A stretch of DNA of 64,000 nt from contig CANNFU010000005.1 in NCBI GenBank assembly GCA_947503965.1, forward strand, positions 186,001 to 250,000, written 5' to 3'. Position 1 is the first letter of the stretch. Every line of letters starts with the position of its first letter. Below are positions 25,943 to 34,751 of the stretch, piece after piece. The DNA comes from an uncultured Paracoccaceae bacterium. Lineage in GTDB: Bacteria > Pseudomonadota > Alphaproteobacteria > Rhodobacterales > Rhodobacteraceae. A program made the position numbers and the translations under genes. The notes beneath the pieces were generated by a model. It made no database searches, was not told the DNA's origin, and saw only the letters and a list, made by a program, of their open reading frames with translations.

Positions 25943-27217
25943 TCAGGCACGTCGTTTTTTAAACGCGGCCTTGCCCAATGCACCGGCACTTTGCATGACG
26001 GTGCGCCATGCGGACATTTTTGGGTCAGGGTTCTGCCCACGCGCCATACGCCTGATCTGCGATTCGTAGTAAGAGATGGCAATCATGAACATCAGATCCA
26101 ATGCCCGAAAGCCCGTACTGGGTCGTCCGACATCGCAGGCATAATCCGGGTCGGCGGCGGCATGTCTGGGCAAATCCGGGTCCAGCGTCAATGCGCGGGC
26201 AATGCCCACAAAATCCGTAGCACCGGTGGTTAGTGCGGCTTCCATCGCCCGAACGGATCGGAAACCGCCAGTCACGGCAATGGCCACATCCGTCCGCTTT
26301 CGCGCCTCGGCTGCGAAATCCAGAAAATAGGCTTCCCGTTGGGTTGTCGCTTGTTTGGCACCTGTCATTGCGGGACTCTCGTAATTGCCACCCGATATCT
26401 CGATCAGATCGATGCCCTCGGCGGATAATGCGGTGATCAGATCATATGCCTCTTCCCCTTCGAAGCCGCCGGTCTGAAAATCCGCGCTGTTCATCTTGAT
26501 CGACACCGGGAAATCCGTGCCGACCTCATGCCTGACTGCGCGATAGACCTCCAACGCGAACCGCCGCCTGTTTTCTGGCGATCCACCCCAATCATCGTCT
26601 CGCCGGTTGTGATGCGGTGACAGAAACTGGCTGACAAGATAGCCATGAGCGCCATGGATCTGCACACCGTCAAACCCCGCTTTCTTGGCCAGTCGCGCCG
26701 TCGTTGCAAATCGCGCAATAAGCGCGGTGATTTCATCATGTTCCAGCGCGCGGGGTGGCGCGAATGCTTTTTCAAGCGCCTTGCCCAAAGGGACCGCACT
26801 GGGGGCAACAGGATGCGGTGTCAGGAATTTAGGGGTTTGTTTGCCGGGGTGGTTTATCTGCATCCAGAATTGCGCATCCGGGCTAACGCCGTGAACCGCG
26901 TCAGCCCAGGCGATAAAGCGATCAAGATGCGTCTCATCTTCCAGAACAACGTTACCGGGCTCTCCCAGCGCCGTGCGGTCGATCATGACGTTGCCGGTTA
27001 GGATGACACCTGTACCACCCGCGGCCCAACGCTGGTACACGCGGAAATGGCTTTCATTTGGCAGGTGTTCGCCTTGCTTTGCAAGAACCTCGCTCATCGC
27101 GGATTTCATGATCCTGTTGGTTGCAGTGACCTTGCCGCCCAGATCAAACGGGCTGAACAACGTCGCGGCATGATCTGGCATATCTGCTGTCGCGTTCTTT
27201 TGGGCCTGCTGTGTCAT
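25943..27217 (-). CDS. NADH:flavin oxidoreductase (Old Yellow Enzyme family)
   Basis: This 424-residue TIM-barrel FMN enzyme reduces activated C=C bonds with NAD(P)H. The signature IHGAHGYLVSQFLSP (about 190-204) is present, followed by HHNRRDDDWGGSPENR and a C-terminal phosphate-binding segment VTGGFRSV (about 315). Unlike longer 2,4-dienoyl-CoA reductase relatives it has no FeS/FAD domain. The ATG has GAGGAG 7 nt upstream. A 26-bp gap separates it from the HAD hydrolase upstream on the same strand, so it may be the last gene of the phn transcript. The natural substrate cannot be deduced. Confidence 0.88.
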   Translation of the reverse strand: MTQQAQKNATADMPDHAATLFSPFDLGGKVTATNRIMKSAMSEVLAKQGEHLPNESHFRVYQRWAAGGTGVILTGNVMIDRTALGEPGNVVLEDETHLDRFIAWADAVHGVSPDAQFWMQINHPGKQTPKFLTPHPVAPSAVPLGKALEKAFAPPRALEHDEITALIARFATTARLAKKAGFDGVQIHGAHGYLVSQFLSPHHNRRDDDWGGSPENRRRFALEVYRAVRHEVGTDFPVSIKMNSADFQTGGFEGEEAYDLITALSAEGIDLIEISGGNYESPAMTGAKQATTQREAYFLDFAAEARKRTDVAIAVTGGFRSVRAMEAALTTGATDFVGIARALTLDPDLPRHAAADPDYACDVGRPSTGFRALDLMFMIAISYYESQIRRMARGQNPDPKMSAWRTVMQSAGALGKAAFKKRRA

Positions 27218-27243
27218 TATCGGCTCCTCGGTTTGCGTCTATC

Positions 27244-28143
27244 TCAGACCGGCGAGGTCGTCAGTAATACATGATCGGGGCGCAGCCCACACTGTGTGAT
27301 TGCAGTGAACGGATCAGCACCGCGTAGCAGCCCGTGTGAGGTGATCAGCGCAGTTGCCGCTCCGGCCACCTGTCCGCCGAGTATATCAGTGTGCAAACTG
27401 TCCCCGACCATAACAACGCGATCTTTCGGTGCATGGCCCAGACGTGCAAAGGCAAGATCGTAAATGTTCCGGTAAGGCTTGCCGTGAAACACGGGCTTTA
27501 CACCTGTGCGGTCGGCCAGTCGATGCGCCCAATGTCCTGGCTCGCGCGACGGCCCGCTTTCACGCGGGGCGGCGATGTCGGGATTGCCCACATGAACAGG
27601 GCGGGGGCGCTTGCGCAGCGCATCTTCCAGAAGCACCTGTCGAGCCTCGGTCCAGACCGCACTGCCAATCAGCAGGAAGCCTGCAACAGCGTCGTAGGGG
27701 GCAGGGTCATCTTCAAGAAAGTCGAAAGCAAGATGTTCCAGATCTTCGCGGCCGAAATCAGGGTTCGCCATGACGCCCCAATGGCGATCCTCGGCCGCAA
27801 TCCCGGCAATCATCGCCTTGCGGCTGGTGATGACGTCCTCGGGCGCAAAGTCAAATCCAAGGCGGGCGTACTTCTCCATCAACATCCGATGCGGAAAACC
27901 CGCAGCGTTTGACACAACCAGCACCCGCTTGCCCGCCCTTTGGAAATCAGCGATCCGTTCCGGCGCGCCGGGAATGGCCGTATCGCCCACGTTCAGCACA
28001 CCAAAAGCATCAAGCAGAAACGTGTCATAAAGGTCTGCAATATCGGACAAGTCATGCGCTGCCGCACATGCGCCACCCGGCCCCGCAACAGGAAGCCGAT
28101 GCCGTACAGCCTCGTATCCGTCGAAGATAGATCCGTGGGTCAG
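27244..28143 (-). CDS. HAD-IIA family hydrolase at the end of the phn operon (probable CTG start)
   Basis: The core contains HAD motif I in LLDAFGVLNVGDT, motif II VVSNA, the motif III Lys in GKPYRNIYDLAF and motif IV VMVGDSLHTDILGG, as in NagD/TIGR01459-type phosphatases. Its frame stays open far upstream, but that part is out of phase with the real phnE gene. The most likely start is CTG at 28143, which overlaps the phnE stop as CTGA and has GGAG 8-9 nt upstream; no ATG, GTG or TTG lies close. From there the protein has 299 residues. An internal TTG about 32 codons on (LSDIADLYDTF) is an alternative. The operon position suggests phosphate release from an imported phosphonate product, unproven. 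Confidence 0.78.
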   Translation of the reverse strand: MTHGSIFDGYEAVRHRLPVAGPGGACAAAHDLSDIADLYDTFLLDAFGVLNVGDTAIPGAPERIADFQRAGKRVLVVSNAAGFPHRMLMEKYARLGFDFAPEDVITSRKAMIAGIAAEDRHWGVMANPDFGREDLEHLAFDFLEDDPAPYDAVAGFLLIGSAVWTEARQVLLEDALRKRPRPVHVGNPDIAAPRESGPSREPGHWAHRLADRTGVKPVFHGKPYRNIYDLAFARLGHAPKDRVVMVGDSLHTDILGGQVAGAATALITSHGLLRGADPFTAITQCGLRPDHVLLTTSPV

Positions 28144-28955
28144 ATGATCGCTCCGCGCACCTTGGCCGACACCCATTCCGATATGACCACGGCGGCCAGG
28201 ATGACCAGCAGGATCAACGACACCTGCGGCCACGCCAGCGTATTCAGCGATGCCTGCAATTGCAGCCCGATCCCGCCGGCACCGACAAGGCCAAGCACGG
28301 TGGATTCGCGGATATTGATGTCCCAGCGGAACACAGCGATCCCGGCAAAGGCGGGCATGATCTGCGGCACGATGCCATACACCATGACCTGCCAGCGCGA
28401 CGCGCCGGTGGCGGTGATCGCCTCGACCTGACTGTGGTCGATCTCTTCGATTGCCTCGTAAAGCAGCTTGGCGCAGAACCCGATGGACCGGATGGCAATC
28501 GCGACGATGCCCGCGAAAACGCCGGGGCCGATGATGGCGATCAACAGCAGCGCCCAGATCAGCGAATTGATCGACCGGGTCGCCACGATGATCAGCAGCG
28601 CGATGGGGCGGATGAACAGGGCCGACGGTGTAGTATTGCGGGCCGCGAGGAACGCGATGGGCACCGCCATGATCAGCGCGGCAATGGTGCCTAAGGTCGC
28701 GATGTTCAGCGTGTCCCAGATCGGCGCCCAAAGGTTATCCATGTAGGACCAGCGCGGCGGCGTCGCGCGGCCCAGAATATCGCCAGCGATGCTGGGCGCG
28801 TCCCAGACAAAGAACCATGTCGTTGCATCCGAGATCTGTTGCCAGCACCACAGGAATATCGCGATCCCCAGAAACCAGACAAACCAGCGGGTCAGCGTCT
28901 CGCGTCGGTTGCGCAACCGCCAGATAGGGCCTTCCGCCGTTTCAAGTACTGGCAT
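28140..28955 (-). CDS. phnE: Phosphonate-type ABC transporter permease PhnE (second copy)
   Basis: This 271-residue inner-membrane permease has about six helices. The EAA loop, with EAITATGASRWQVMVYG (about 182-198), contacts the PhnC ATPase, and VGAGGIGLQL follows near 232. Its start overlaps the stop of the first phnE by 1 nt (TAATG), and its stop overlaps the HAD gene start. Two PhnE subunits probably form a heterodimeric channel. The Pht/Phn importer class takes up phosphonate, phosphite or phosphate; no C-P lyase genes are in the window, so the ligand is open. Confidence 0.92.
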   Translation of the reverse strand: MPVLETAEGPIWRLRNRRETLTRWFVWFLGIAIFLWCWQQISDATTWFFVWDAPSIAGDILGRATPPRWSYMDNLWAPIWDTLNIATLGTIAALIMAVPIAFLAARNTTPSALFIRPIALLIIVATRSINSLIWALLLIAIIGPGVFAGIVAIAIRSIGFCAKLLYEAIEEIDHSQVEAITATGASRWQVMVYGIVPQIMPAFAGIAVFRWDINIRESTVLGLVGAGGIGLQLQASLNTLAWPQVSLILLVILAAVVISEWVSAKVRGAII

Positions 28956-29791
28956 TATTGCACCCTCGCGCGGATCACGCCGCTGATATATTCAAGGGCC
29001 ATGACGATCCCGATGATCAGCAGAAGAATGGCCGCCGCGGTATCATATTCGTACCGGTCGAACGCGGTGTTCAACGTCGCGCCGATCCCGCCCGCGCCGA
29101 CAAGGCCAAGGATCGCACTTTCACGAAAGTTGATATCAACGCGGTAGATCGACAAACCGATCAGCCGGGGGATGACCTGTGGCTTGACCCCATAGTCGAT
29201 CCATTGCGACCACCGCGCGCCGGTGGCACGGATCGCCTCGGCCTGTGATTTGTCCATGCTTTCGATATCTTCGGCCAGCAGCTTTGACAGAAAGCCGATG
29301 GTGGCAAAGGACAGGGTCAGGAAACCGGCCAGCGGGCCAAAACCGAAGATGGCAACAAGCAGGATGGCCACGATGATTTCCTGCAATGCGCGGGACACCG
29401 CGATAATCCCACGGCAGATCAGATAAACCGGCAGCGGCGCAATATTGCGGGCAGCCCCGAGCGCGATCGGGATTGAGATCAGGATACCCACCACCGAGGA
29501 CGCAACCGTCATCACGATGCTTTCCAGCATCCCGTTCCAGATGGCATCCGCACGACTGACGAAATCGGGGCGGGCAAAGGCCATGACGAAAGCCGCACCG
29601 CGATCCAGACCTTCATACACACGGGTCCAGTTCACCTCGACGCTTGCGATGGCCGCAACCAGATAGACCGCAAAACCGATCAGCAATGTCCATCGCAGCC
29701 AGGCCCGCTGCACCAGCGGCGGACGCCGCCATGTTGTGCCAAGCAGATCATCCAGCTCTCGGTGGGTCTCACCCTCGGCATAGGCTCTCAT
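28955..29791 (-). CDS. phnE: Phosphonate-type ABC transporter permease PhnE (first copy)
   Basis: This 278-residue permease has an N-terminal cytoplasmic tail of about 35 residues and six helices. It has the EAA loop [17 protein letters not shown] (about 188-204) and the family motif [12 protein letters not shown] near 240. Its start overlaps phnC by 4 nt (ATGA) and its end overlaps the second permease by 1 nt, so it is tightly coupled. The sequence is clearly related to its downstream paralogue over the helical core but differs in the N-terminal third, consistent with an old duplication forming a heterodimer. Confidence 0.92.
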   Translation of the reverse strand: MRAYAEGETHRELDDLLGTTWRRPPLVQRAWLRWTLLIGFAVYLVAAIASVEVNWTRVYEGLDRGAAFVMAFARPDFVSRADAIWNGMLESIVMTVASSVVGILISIPIALGAARNIAPLPVYLICRGIIAVSRALQEIIVAILLVAIFGFGPLAGFLTLSFATIGFLSKLLAEDIESMDKSQAEAIRATGARWSQWIDYGVKPQVIPRLIGLSIYRVDINFRESAILGLVGAGGIGATLNTAFDRYEYDTAAAILLLIIGIVMALEYISGVIRARVQ

Positions 29792-30585
29792 TCGGCGGCC
29801 TCTATCGCGTCGTCTTCACCGTCAACTTTCTCAATTGTCGCTTCCCAATCTTCTTCACCATAAATCTCTGTCAGCTTTTCGGGGGTCAGCCCATCGGGCG
29901 GACCGTCATAGACCACTTCGCCAAAACGCAGGCCAATCACGCGGGCGACGAACATCTGTGCAAGGGCAACGTCATGAATGTTGATGATCGCGGCCAGACC
30001 GCGTTCGGCACAAAGCTCGCAAATAAGACGCATGATCTGGCGCGACGTCTTGGGGTCAAGCGACGCCGTGGGTTCATCCACCAGCAAAAGCGCGGGATTT
30101 TGGATCAACGCGCGGCAGATACCGACACGCTGCCGCTGCCCGCCGGACAGCTGATCGGCGCGCTTGTCGGCCATATGCAAAAGGCCTACGCGGTCCAGAA
30201 GGCGGAACGCCTCATCCACATCCGATTGCGGGAACCGGCGGGTCAGGGCGCGCCAGAACCCGACATAGCCAAGACGCCCCGACAGAACATTTTCCATCAC
30301 CGTCAGACGTTCAACCAAGGCATATTCCTGAAAGATCATGCCCATGCGGCGCCGTTCACGCCGCAGTGCCGCCGGTTTCAGGTTGGTGATGTTCAGGTCT
30401 TCCAGCATGACCTTGCCAGAGGTCGGCTCAACCAGCCGGTTGATGCATCTGATCAAGGTCGACTTGCCCGCACCCGACGGGCCGATCAGGGCAATGACTT
30501 GACCAGAGGGCACATCGACAGTCACTTCTTTCAGGGCCTTATCGCCCGTTTTATAGGTCTTGGTCAGTGCATCAAGCCGCAGCAT
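29788..30585 (-). CDS. phnC: Phosphonate-type ABC transporter ATPase PhnC
   Basis: This 265-residue cytoplasmic ATPase drives the PhnDCEE importer. Walker [10 protein letters not shown] is at about 36-44, the signature [10 protein letters not shown] at about 146-155, Walker [12 protein letters not shown] follows, and an H-loop His lies in INIHD near 199. The C-terminal extension is acidic ([14 protein letters not shown]). A 74-nt gap with a hairpin separates it from the phnD stop, an arrangement often giving excess binding protein over membrane components. Confidence 0.94.
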   Translation of the reverse strand: MLRLDALTKTYKTGDKALKEVTVDVPSGQVIALIGPSGAGKSTLIRCINRLVEPTSGKVMLEDLNITNLKPAALRRERRRMGMIFQEYALVERLTVMENVLSGRLGYVGFWRALTRRFPQSDVDEAFRLLDRVGLLHMADKRADQLSGGQRQRVGICRALIQNPALLLVDEPTASLDPKTSRQIMRLICELCAERGLAAIINIHDVALAQMFVARVIGLRFGEVVYDGPPDGLTPEKLTEIYGEEDWEATIEKVDGEDDAIEAAE

Positions 30586-30609
30586 TTACGTTCCTTTACT
30601 TTGAAAGAC

Positions 30610-30630
30610 GGGCGGCATGATGTGCCGCCC
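30610..30630 (-). terminator. Intercistronic hairpin between phnD and phnC (attenuator-like)
   Basis: GGGCGGCA (30610-30617) pairs perfectly with TGCCGCCC (30623-30630) around a 5-nt loop. On the minus strand only a short mixed GTCTTTC follows, so partial termination or 3'-end protection of phnD mRNA is more likely than a full stop. This would favour high binding-protein levels. Confidence 0.5.
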
Positions 30631-30659
30631 GCCCCACGTTCAATCTTAAACGACGCGTA

Positions 30660-31631
30660 TCAGGAACATTCGTAAGACACGCCATTGGCGGTATCGATCG
30701 TCCGAATGACCGACCAAAAATCCTGATACGTCATCTCTAGGAACTGGGCCTCACCGTTCTTGCCGAACTCTTCTTCCAGTGACGTGCCTTCCCACTCGAA
30801 CGAGAAGAACGCATCGCGGATTTGCTGCTGCAACTCGGGCGTCAGGTTGTAGGCCGTACCGTAACCCGTGGTCGGAAATGTCTGCGATTTGTAGATCGAG
30901 ATGATCTGATCTTCTGACACAACATCACGCTCCAACATCCGGCCCAGTACCGAATTCGCGATGGCGGCCGCCGGATAATCCTGATTGGCGACACCCAGGA
31001 TTGAGTTATCGTGTTTGCCGGAAAAGACAGGCTCAAAGTCTTCGCCGGCGGTCATATTGAATTCCGAGGCAAGGATGGCCGATGGCGCCTTGAAGCCAGA
31101 ATTCGACGTCTCCGAGGTGAAAGCCATCTGGTTTCCGCGAATATCCTCGACGGTTTCAATACCTGAACCGGGATGGGTCAGAATTTCCATCTCATACCCG
31201 AATGATCCATCTTCTGCGGCCATGATAGTGAAGGGGCGGAAGCCCGCACAATTGACAGCCAGCGGGTTGGATCCGGTGTTGAAGCCGGCGATATGCAACC
31301 GGCCCGAACGCATCGCCTCGATCTGGGCGGCGTTGTTTTGCACAGGGAAGAACACAACATCCTTGCCGGTCTGCTCTTCCAGATAGGTCAGAAAATCGGC
31401 CCACGCGGTTTCATAAACCGCCGGGTCTTCGACCGGCGTATAGGCAAAGATCAGGGTATCAGGATCAACCTGATCAGCAGGATCTGTCGGGATGTCAGCG
31501 ATCAGATCGCCATCCGTGTCGCAGTAACGGTCATCCAGATCACCGCGCGGGCAATCCTGCGCTGCAGCCGGTACAGCGGCAAAAGTCAGCGCGGCCACAG
31601 CGGCGGCGCCAAGCAAATATGTCTTGGTCAT
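30660..31631 (-). CDS. phnD: Phosphonate/phosphite-type periplasmic binding protein PhnD
   Basis: This 323-residue protein has a signal peptide at about 1-24 (cleavage after AAAQ). The mature N-terminus carries an acidic insertion, DRYCDTDGDLIADIPTDP, before the usual ligand-binding fold starting LIFAYTPVEDPAVY. Two lobes follow, with NNAAQIEAMRSGRLHIAGFN (about 99-118) and a GFKAPSAIL segment typical of PhnD. The acidic insertion resembles a calcium-binding D-x-D-G-D loop and differs from E. coli PhnD. The ATG has GGGAG 8 nt upstream. Two small tandem hairpins precede it at 31653-31665 and 31669-31686. Confidence 0.9.
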   Translation of the reverse strand: MTKTYLLGAAAVAALTFAAVPAAAQDCPRGDLDDRYCDTDGDLIADIPTDPADQVDPDTLIFAYTPVEDPAVYETAWADFLTYLEEQTGKDVVFFPVQNNAAQIEAMRSGRLHIAGFNTGSNPLAVNCAGFRPFTIMAAEDGSFGYEMEILTHPGSGIETVEDIRGNQMAFTSETSNSGFKAPSAILASEFNMTAGEDFEPVFSGKHDNSILGVANQDYPAAAIANSVLGRMLERDVVSEDQIISIYKSQTFPTTGYGTAYNLTPELQQQIRDAFFSFEWEGTSLEEEFGKNGEAQFLEMTYQDFWSVIRTIDTANGVSYECS

Positions 31632-31831
31632 GTCTCAACTCCCTTAGAACCTGCGGCAAAGCCGCTCGCCCGCTTTTAGCAGCGGGATTCTGTGTCATGC
31701 ATTTGAACGATTTCCGAAACAGAAGGCCACCGATTTCGTCGCTGCACAGCAGCATTGCCGCCAGCAAGGAGCGCGCCTTGGTTGCAGCACATTCTGCAAG
31801 CCCCTTGTTTCCAGGTCTTCAATGGGTTTTC

Positions 31832-31921
31832 TGGCGGAGAGACAGGGATTCGAACCCTGGGTGGGCTTGCACCCACAACGGTTTTCGAGACCGCCCCGTT
31901 CGACCACTCCGGCACCTCTCC
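31832..31921 (-). tRNA. tRNA-Ser (anticodon CGA)
   Basis: On the minus strand the acceptor GGAGAGG pairs with TCTCTCC, followed by G and an encoded CCA (31834-31832). The anticodon loop TCTCGAAAA gives CGA. It has a class II variable arm and the T-loop GGTTCGAATCC. Its last 27 nt differ from tRNA-Ser(GGA) at 13.2 kb by one base, in the opposite orientation. Confidence 0.97.
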
Positions 31922-32062
31922 GCGGGGGTCGTTGCGTCCTAATGCGCCGATCACGCGCTGACAAGACCCAATCCGCCACGCTGACAATTCTGTCACCGGC
32001 CTTGGAAAAGGTGCGGCACATACATATCACTAACCCGACAAGACGCGCAGGAAGGACATCCC

Positions 32063-32899
32063 ATGCAACGTTTCATCGCCCCGGTATTTGCCGCAGCACT
32101 CGCCCTGACCGCACCGCCGGCCTTTGCACAGGATGATCAGGCGGCCAAGGTTGATCTGTTGTTTGACGCTTTGGGCCTGCCCGACATGCTGATGATCATG
32201 CGTGAAGAGGGGCTTGGATATGGCGAAACCATCGCCGACGACATGTTTCCGGGCAGCAACAACGCCAGCTGGAATGCGGCCGTGTCGCAGATCTACGATG
32301 TTGAGATGATGTATGAAGAGGTGCGCGGCGCGTTGGGTGAGGCGCTTGAAGGCGATGACGTCGACGCGATGCTGACCTTCTACACATCCGAACCCGGTGC
32401 GACGATCATCGATCTTGAGGTCAGCGCGCGCCGGGCGTTGCTGGATGATGCCGTCGAAGAGGCCAGTAAAGAGCGCGCCGCCATCGCCGCGGCGGACGAA
32501 ACCCCGCGCTATCTGCAGGTCAAGGCGTTTGTTGATGCAAATGACCTGATTGAATCCAATGTCGTGGGCGCGCTCAATTCCAACTATGCGTTTCTGATGG
32601 GGCTGCTCGATGGTGGCGCGATGCCGCCGGGCATGACGCCCGACCGTGCGCTGCAGGATGTTTGGGCACAAGAGGATGAAATACGCTCCAACACCTCCGA
32701 GTGGGTCTATTCCTTTCTGCTGATGGCCTATCAGCCGCTTACCGATGACCAGATGGACGCCTATATTGCATTTTCCAACAGTGATGCGGGCCAGGACATC
32801 AACGGGGCCTTGTTCGATGCCTTTAACGGGATGTTTGATGATATGTCGCGCGCGCTTGGGCTGGCGGCGTCCCGGTTCATGATCAGTCAGGAACTTTGA
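32063..32899 (+). CDS. Secreted DUF2059-family protein
   Basis: This 278-residue protein has a signal peptide at about 1-22 (cleavage after AFA). The mature part is almost entirely helical and acidic. DUF2059-like landmarks are FYTSEPGATIIDLE (about 111-124) and, in the C-terminal repeat, the analogous DAYIAFSNSDAGQDI (about 232-246), so the protein appears to contain two copies of the domain. Function of the family is unknown. The ATG has AGGAAGGA 7 nt upstream, a strong site. It is followed by a small lipoprotein gene on the same strand. Confidence 0.75.
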   Translation: MQRFIAPVFAAALALTAPPAFAQDDQAAKVDLLFDALGLPDMLMIMREEGLGYGETIADDMFPGSNNASWNAAVSQIYDVEMMYEEVRGALGEALEGDDVDAMLTFYTSEPGATIIDLEVSARRALLDDAVEEASKERAAIAAADETPRYLQVKAFVDANDLIESNVVGALNSNYAFLMGLLDGGAMPPGMTPDRALQDVWAQEDEIRSNTSEWVYSFLLMAYQPLTDDQMDAYIAFSNSDAGQDINGALFDAFNGMFDDMSRALGLAASRFMISQEL

Positions 32900-32931
32900 C
32901 ACCTTGGCATTCCGCCCGCGCGGGGTATTCT

Positions 32932-33369
32932 ATGTGGCAAGCATCAACAAAAGGAATGCGCCCATTGTTTCGACTGACATTTGCCGCCGCCGCCATCAGC
33001 ATCATTTCAGCCTGTGATCAGACCCCTGCGATCGAAGGGGACCCGAACCTGCCACTCGACGATCCGCGCCAAGAGGCGTTGGTAATCAGCGAATGCGCGA
33101 TCTATTTCGCCGCTGTCCAAAAGCTCGAAAGCGACGGACGCAGTGCGGCTGGCAATCCGACACGCAATTGCCCCGATGCGGCGCGCGGACGGTCCGCCGA
33201 CATCAACCCACGGGTCAGCGTCCCACCTGTCAGCCCGGGCTATCCCGAAACACTGTATCTGCGCATGATCGCACGGGGCATCCCGCAGGATCTAGCCGAT
33301 GAGATTTCAAAATCGCAGGCCTTCTGGAACCTGGTCGCACAGCGGGATTCGGCAGTCGGGTCGTTCTAG
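32932..33369 (+). CDS. Small lipoprotein of unknown function
   Basis: This protein of 145 residues from ATG 32932 carries a lipobox IISAC, putting the lipidated Cys at residue 28. The mature part has two further Cys (SECAIYF and TRNCPDA) and a C-terminal helical segment starting PQDLADEISKSQAFWN. ATG 32932 has a GGGG site 6 nt upstream. ATG 32956 would give a tighter signal (MRPLFR) but has AAGGA directly abutting it, which is too close. I do not recognise the family beyond its occurrence as a short Rhodobacteraceae lipoprotein type. It converges on the lipoprotein gene at 33541. Confidence 0.65.
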   Translation: MWQASTKGMRPLFRLTFAAAAISIISACDQTPAIEGDPNLPLDDPRQEALVISECAIYFAAVQKLESDGRSAAGNPTRNCPDAARGRSADINPRVSVPPVSPGYPETLYLRMIARGIPQDLADEISKSQAFWNLVAQRDSAVGSF

Positions 33370-33429
33370 CGCATGGTCCTCAACATCTGAATCGTGCCTT
33401 TGCTGTGGTGCCGCCCCGTTGCCAAATCG

Positions 33430-33490
33430 GGCAGTCCCTGACCGCCCCCATGGGTGGGGGCTTCACCCCCACCGGCGGTCCGGGACTGCC
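33430..33490. repeat. Long imperfect hairpin (23 paired bases) between convergent genes
   Basis: Three nested stems are visible: GGCAGTCCC (33430-33438) with GGGACTGCC (33482-33490); GACCGCC (33440-33446) with GGCGGTC (33474-33480); and GTGGGGG (33454-33460) with CCCCCAC (33466-33472), loop CTTCA. No T-tract follows on either side. It could be a bidirectional terminator or a member of a dispersed palindromic repeat family. The rest of the 171-bp gap holds no recognisable feature. Confidence 0.75.
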
Positions 33491-33540
33491 TTGGCGCCGT
33501 TAAACAGGTATTGCAGTTCAATTGGACGACGCGCGAGCGA

Positions 33541-33888
33541 TCAGTTGGCATAGACCATCAAGGCAACGACCAACGCACCGGGATTGGCGGCATAAAGCCC
33601 CATATCCGATTGCAACTGAAGAATGCGGGCAGGGCGGTCGCCTTCGGGAATGCCGGCCGCATCCATGGCTGCGGTCAATGTCGGGCCACCGCCGGCACGA
33701 ATATCATTCTTGATTGCATCGAAATCCGATTTCACGATCAACTCGACCCGTCCCCGGCGCTGATTATAGGCGGCGTTACTGATCGCGGTGTTCAGCCCAG
33801 ATACCGGCAGGAACAGCGGATTGCCAAGATGGCTGGGCTCTTGTGAACAGCCCGCCAGAAACAATACATAGATCAGCACGTGACGCAT
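33541..33888 (-). CDS. Small lipoprotein of unknown function
   Basis: This 115-residue protein has a very short lipoprotein signal with lipobox LAGC; the lipidated Cys is residue 14. The mature region contains VELIVKSDFDAIKNDI, probably a strand-helix unit, and ends in a hydrophobic stretch GALVVALMVYAN. No catalytic motif or known domain is apparent. The ATG has AGGTGG 8 nt upstream. It is divergent from rplU; the 176-bp interval carries the likely rplU promoter. Confidence 0.68.
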   Translation of the reverse strand: MRHVLIYVLFLAGCSQEPSHLGNPLFLPVSGLNTAISNAAYNQRRGRVELIVKSDFDAIKNDIRAGGGPTLTAAMDAAGIPEGDRPARILQLQSDMGLYAANPGALVVALMVYAN

Positions 33889-33910
33889 GGGTTTTCCACC
33901 TTCTTTGGTC

Positions 33911-33939
33911 TTGACTTACAGGGGCATTGGTCACATAAG
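33911..33939 (+). promoter_or_regulatory. Candidate sigma-70 promoter for rplU-rpmA
   Basis: TTGACT (33911-33916) and CATAAG (33934-33939) are separated by 17 nt. The -10 overlaps the left arm of an inverted repeat, ATAAGCC/GGCTTAT (33935-33941 and 33967-33973), with a nested CAGCAA/TTGCTG (33949-33954 and 33960-33965), which might influence promoter opening or early transcript folding. Confidence 0.45.
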
Positions 33940-34064
33940 CCGCCGTCTCAGCAAGGCATTTGCTGGGGCTTATGCGAAAACACGCCCAAGGGCGCGCAGT
34001 CCACAGGTACCAAACGCCGGATCTCTCCGGGGCCTCAGAGACGCGGAAAACGAAGGAATAACAG

Positions 34065-34739
34065 ATGTTTGCGGTTCTCAAAACCGGCGGCAAGCAGTAC
34101 AAGGTCACATCCGGTGACGTTCTGCGCGTCGAAAAGCTGGCAGCACAGGCTGGCGACAAAATCCAATTCAACGAGATTCTGATGGTCGGCTCCACCGTGG
34201 GCACACCGCTGGTCGCGGGCGCAGGCGTCCAGGCCGAGGTGATCGACCAGATCAAGGGCGAAAAGACGATCAACTTCGTCAAGCGGCGCCGTAAGCACGG
34301 CAGCCAGCGCAAGAAAGGCCACCGTCAGCAACTGACACTGGTCCGGATCGCCGACATCCTTGAAAAAGGCGCTGACAAATCCGGCGTGATGGCTGCCGTA
34401 TCGGGTGCCGGCATGGTGGCGACACCTGCGGCCAAACCCGCTGCAAAGAAAGCCGCGCCAAAGAAAGAAGCCAAGGCAGAGGCCCCCAAGGCCGAAAAGC
34501 CAAAGGCGGAAAAGAAAGCAGCCCCCAAGGCATCCGCAGGCGCTGACGATCTGAAGAAACTGTCCGGTGTCGGCCCCGCGCTTGAGAAAAAGCTGCACGA
34601 GGCCGGTGTCACGACATTTGCCCAGATCGCCGCATGGACGGATGCAGACGTAGCTGCTATGGACGAGAAACTGTCGTTCAAAGGCCGGATCGAGCGTGAA
34701 GGCTGGATCGACCAGGCCAAAGAACTGGCAAAAGGCTAA
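34065..34739 (+). CDS. rplU: 50S ribosomal protein L21 with C-terminal extension and HhH-like domain
   Basis: Residues 1-98 are a standard L21 (start [12 protein letters not shown]; signature around [16 protein letters not shown]), which binds 23S rRNA. The protein then continues to 224 residues, more than twice the E. coli length. A linker at about 119-159 is almost only Ala, Lys, Pro and Glu, and is followed by a compact domain (161-224) with [19 protein letters not shown], a helix-hairpin-helix-like motif of the type found at the ends of several Rhodobacteraceae proteins. The ATG is preceded by AAGGA. It is followed by rpmA after 12 bp, as in most bacteria. Confidence 0.96.
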   Translation: MFAVLKTGGKQYKVTSGDVLRVEKLAAQAGDKIQFNEILMVGSTVGTPLVAGAGVQAEVIDQIKGEKTINFVKRRRKHGSQRKKGHRQQLTLVRIADILEKGADKSGVMAAVSGAGMVATPAAKPAAKKAAPKKEAKAEAPKAEKPKAEKKAAPKASAGADDLKKLSGVGPALEKKLHEAGVTTFAQIAAWTDADVAAMDEKLSFKGRIEREGWIDQAKELAKG

Positions 34740-34751
34740 GGAGAGCAACCA

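Noticed and set aside
28144-28731. Upstream extension of the HAD hydrolase frame
   Set aside because: It is out of phase with a clear PhnE permease on the same strand; its His/Arg-rich translation is a frame shadow.
31680-31700. Pho-box-like sequence upstream of phnD (CTGTGTCATG)
   Set aside because: Only one imperfect half-site with an extra base; no second CTGTCAT repeat at the right distance.
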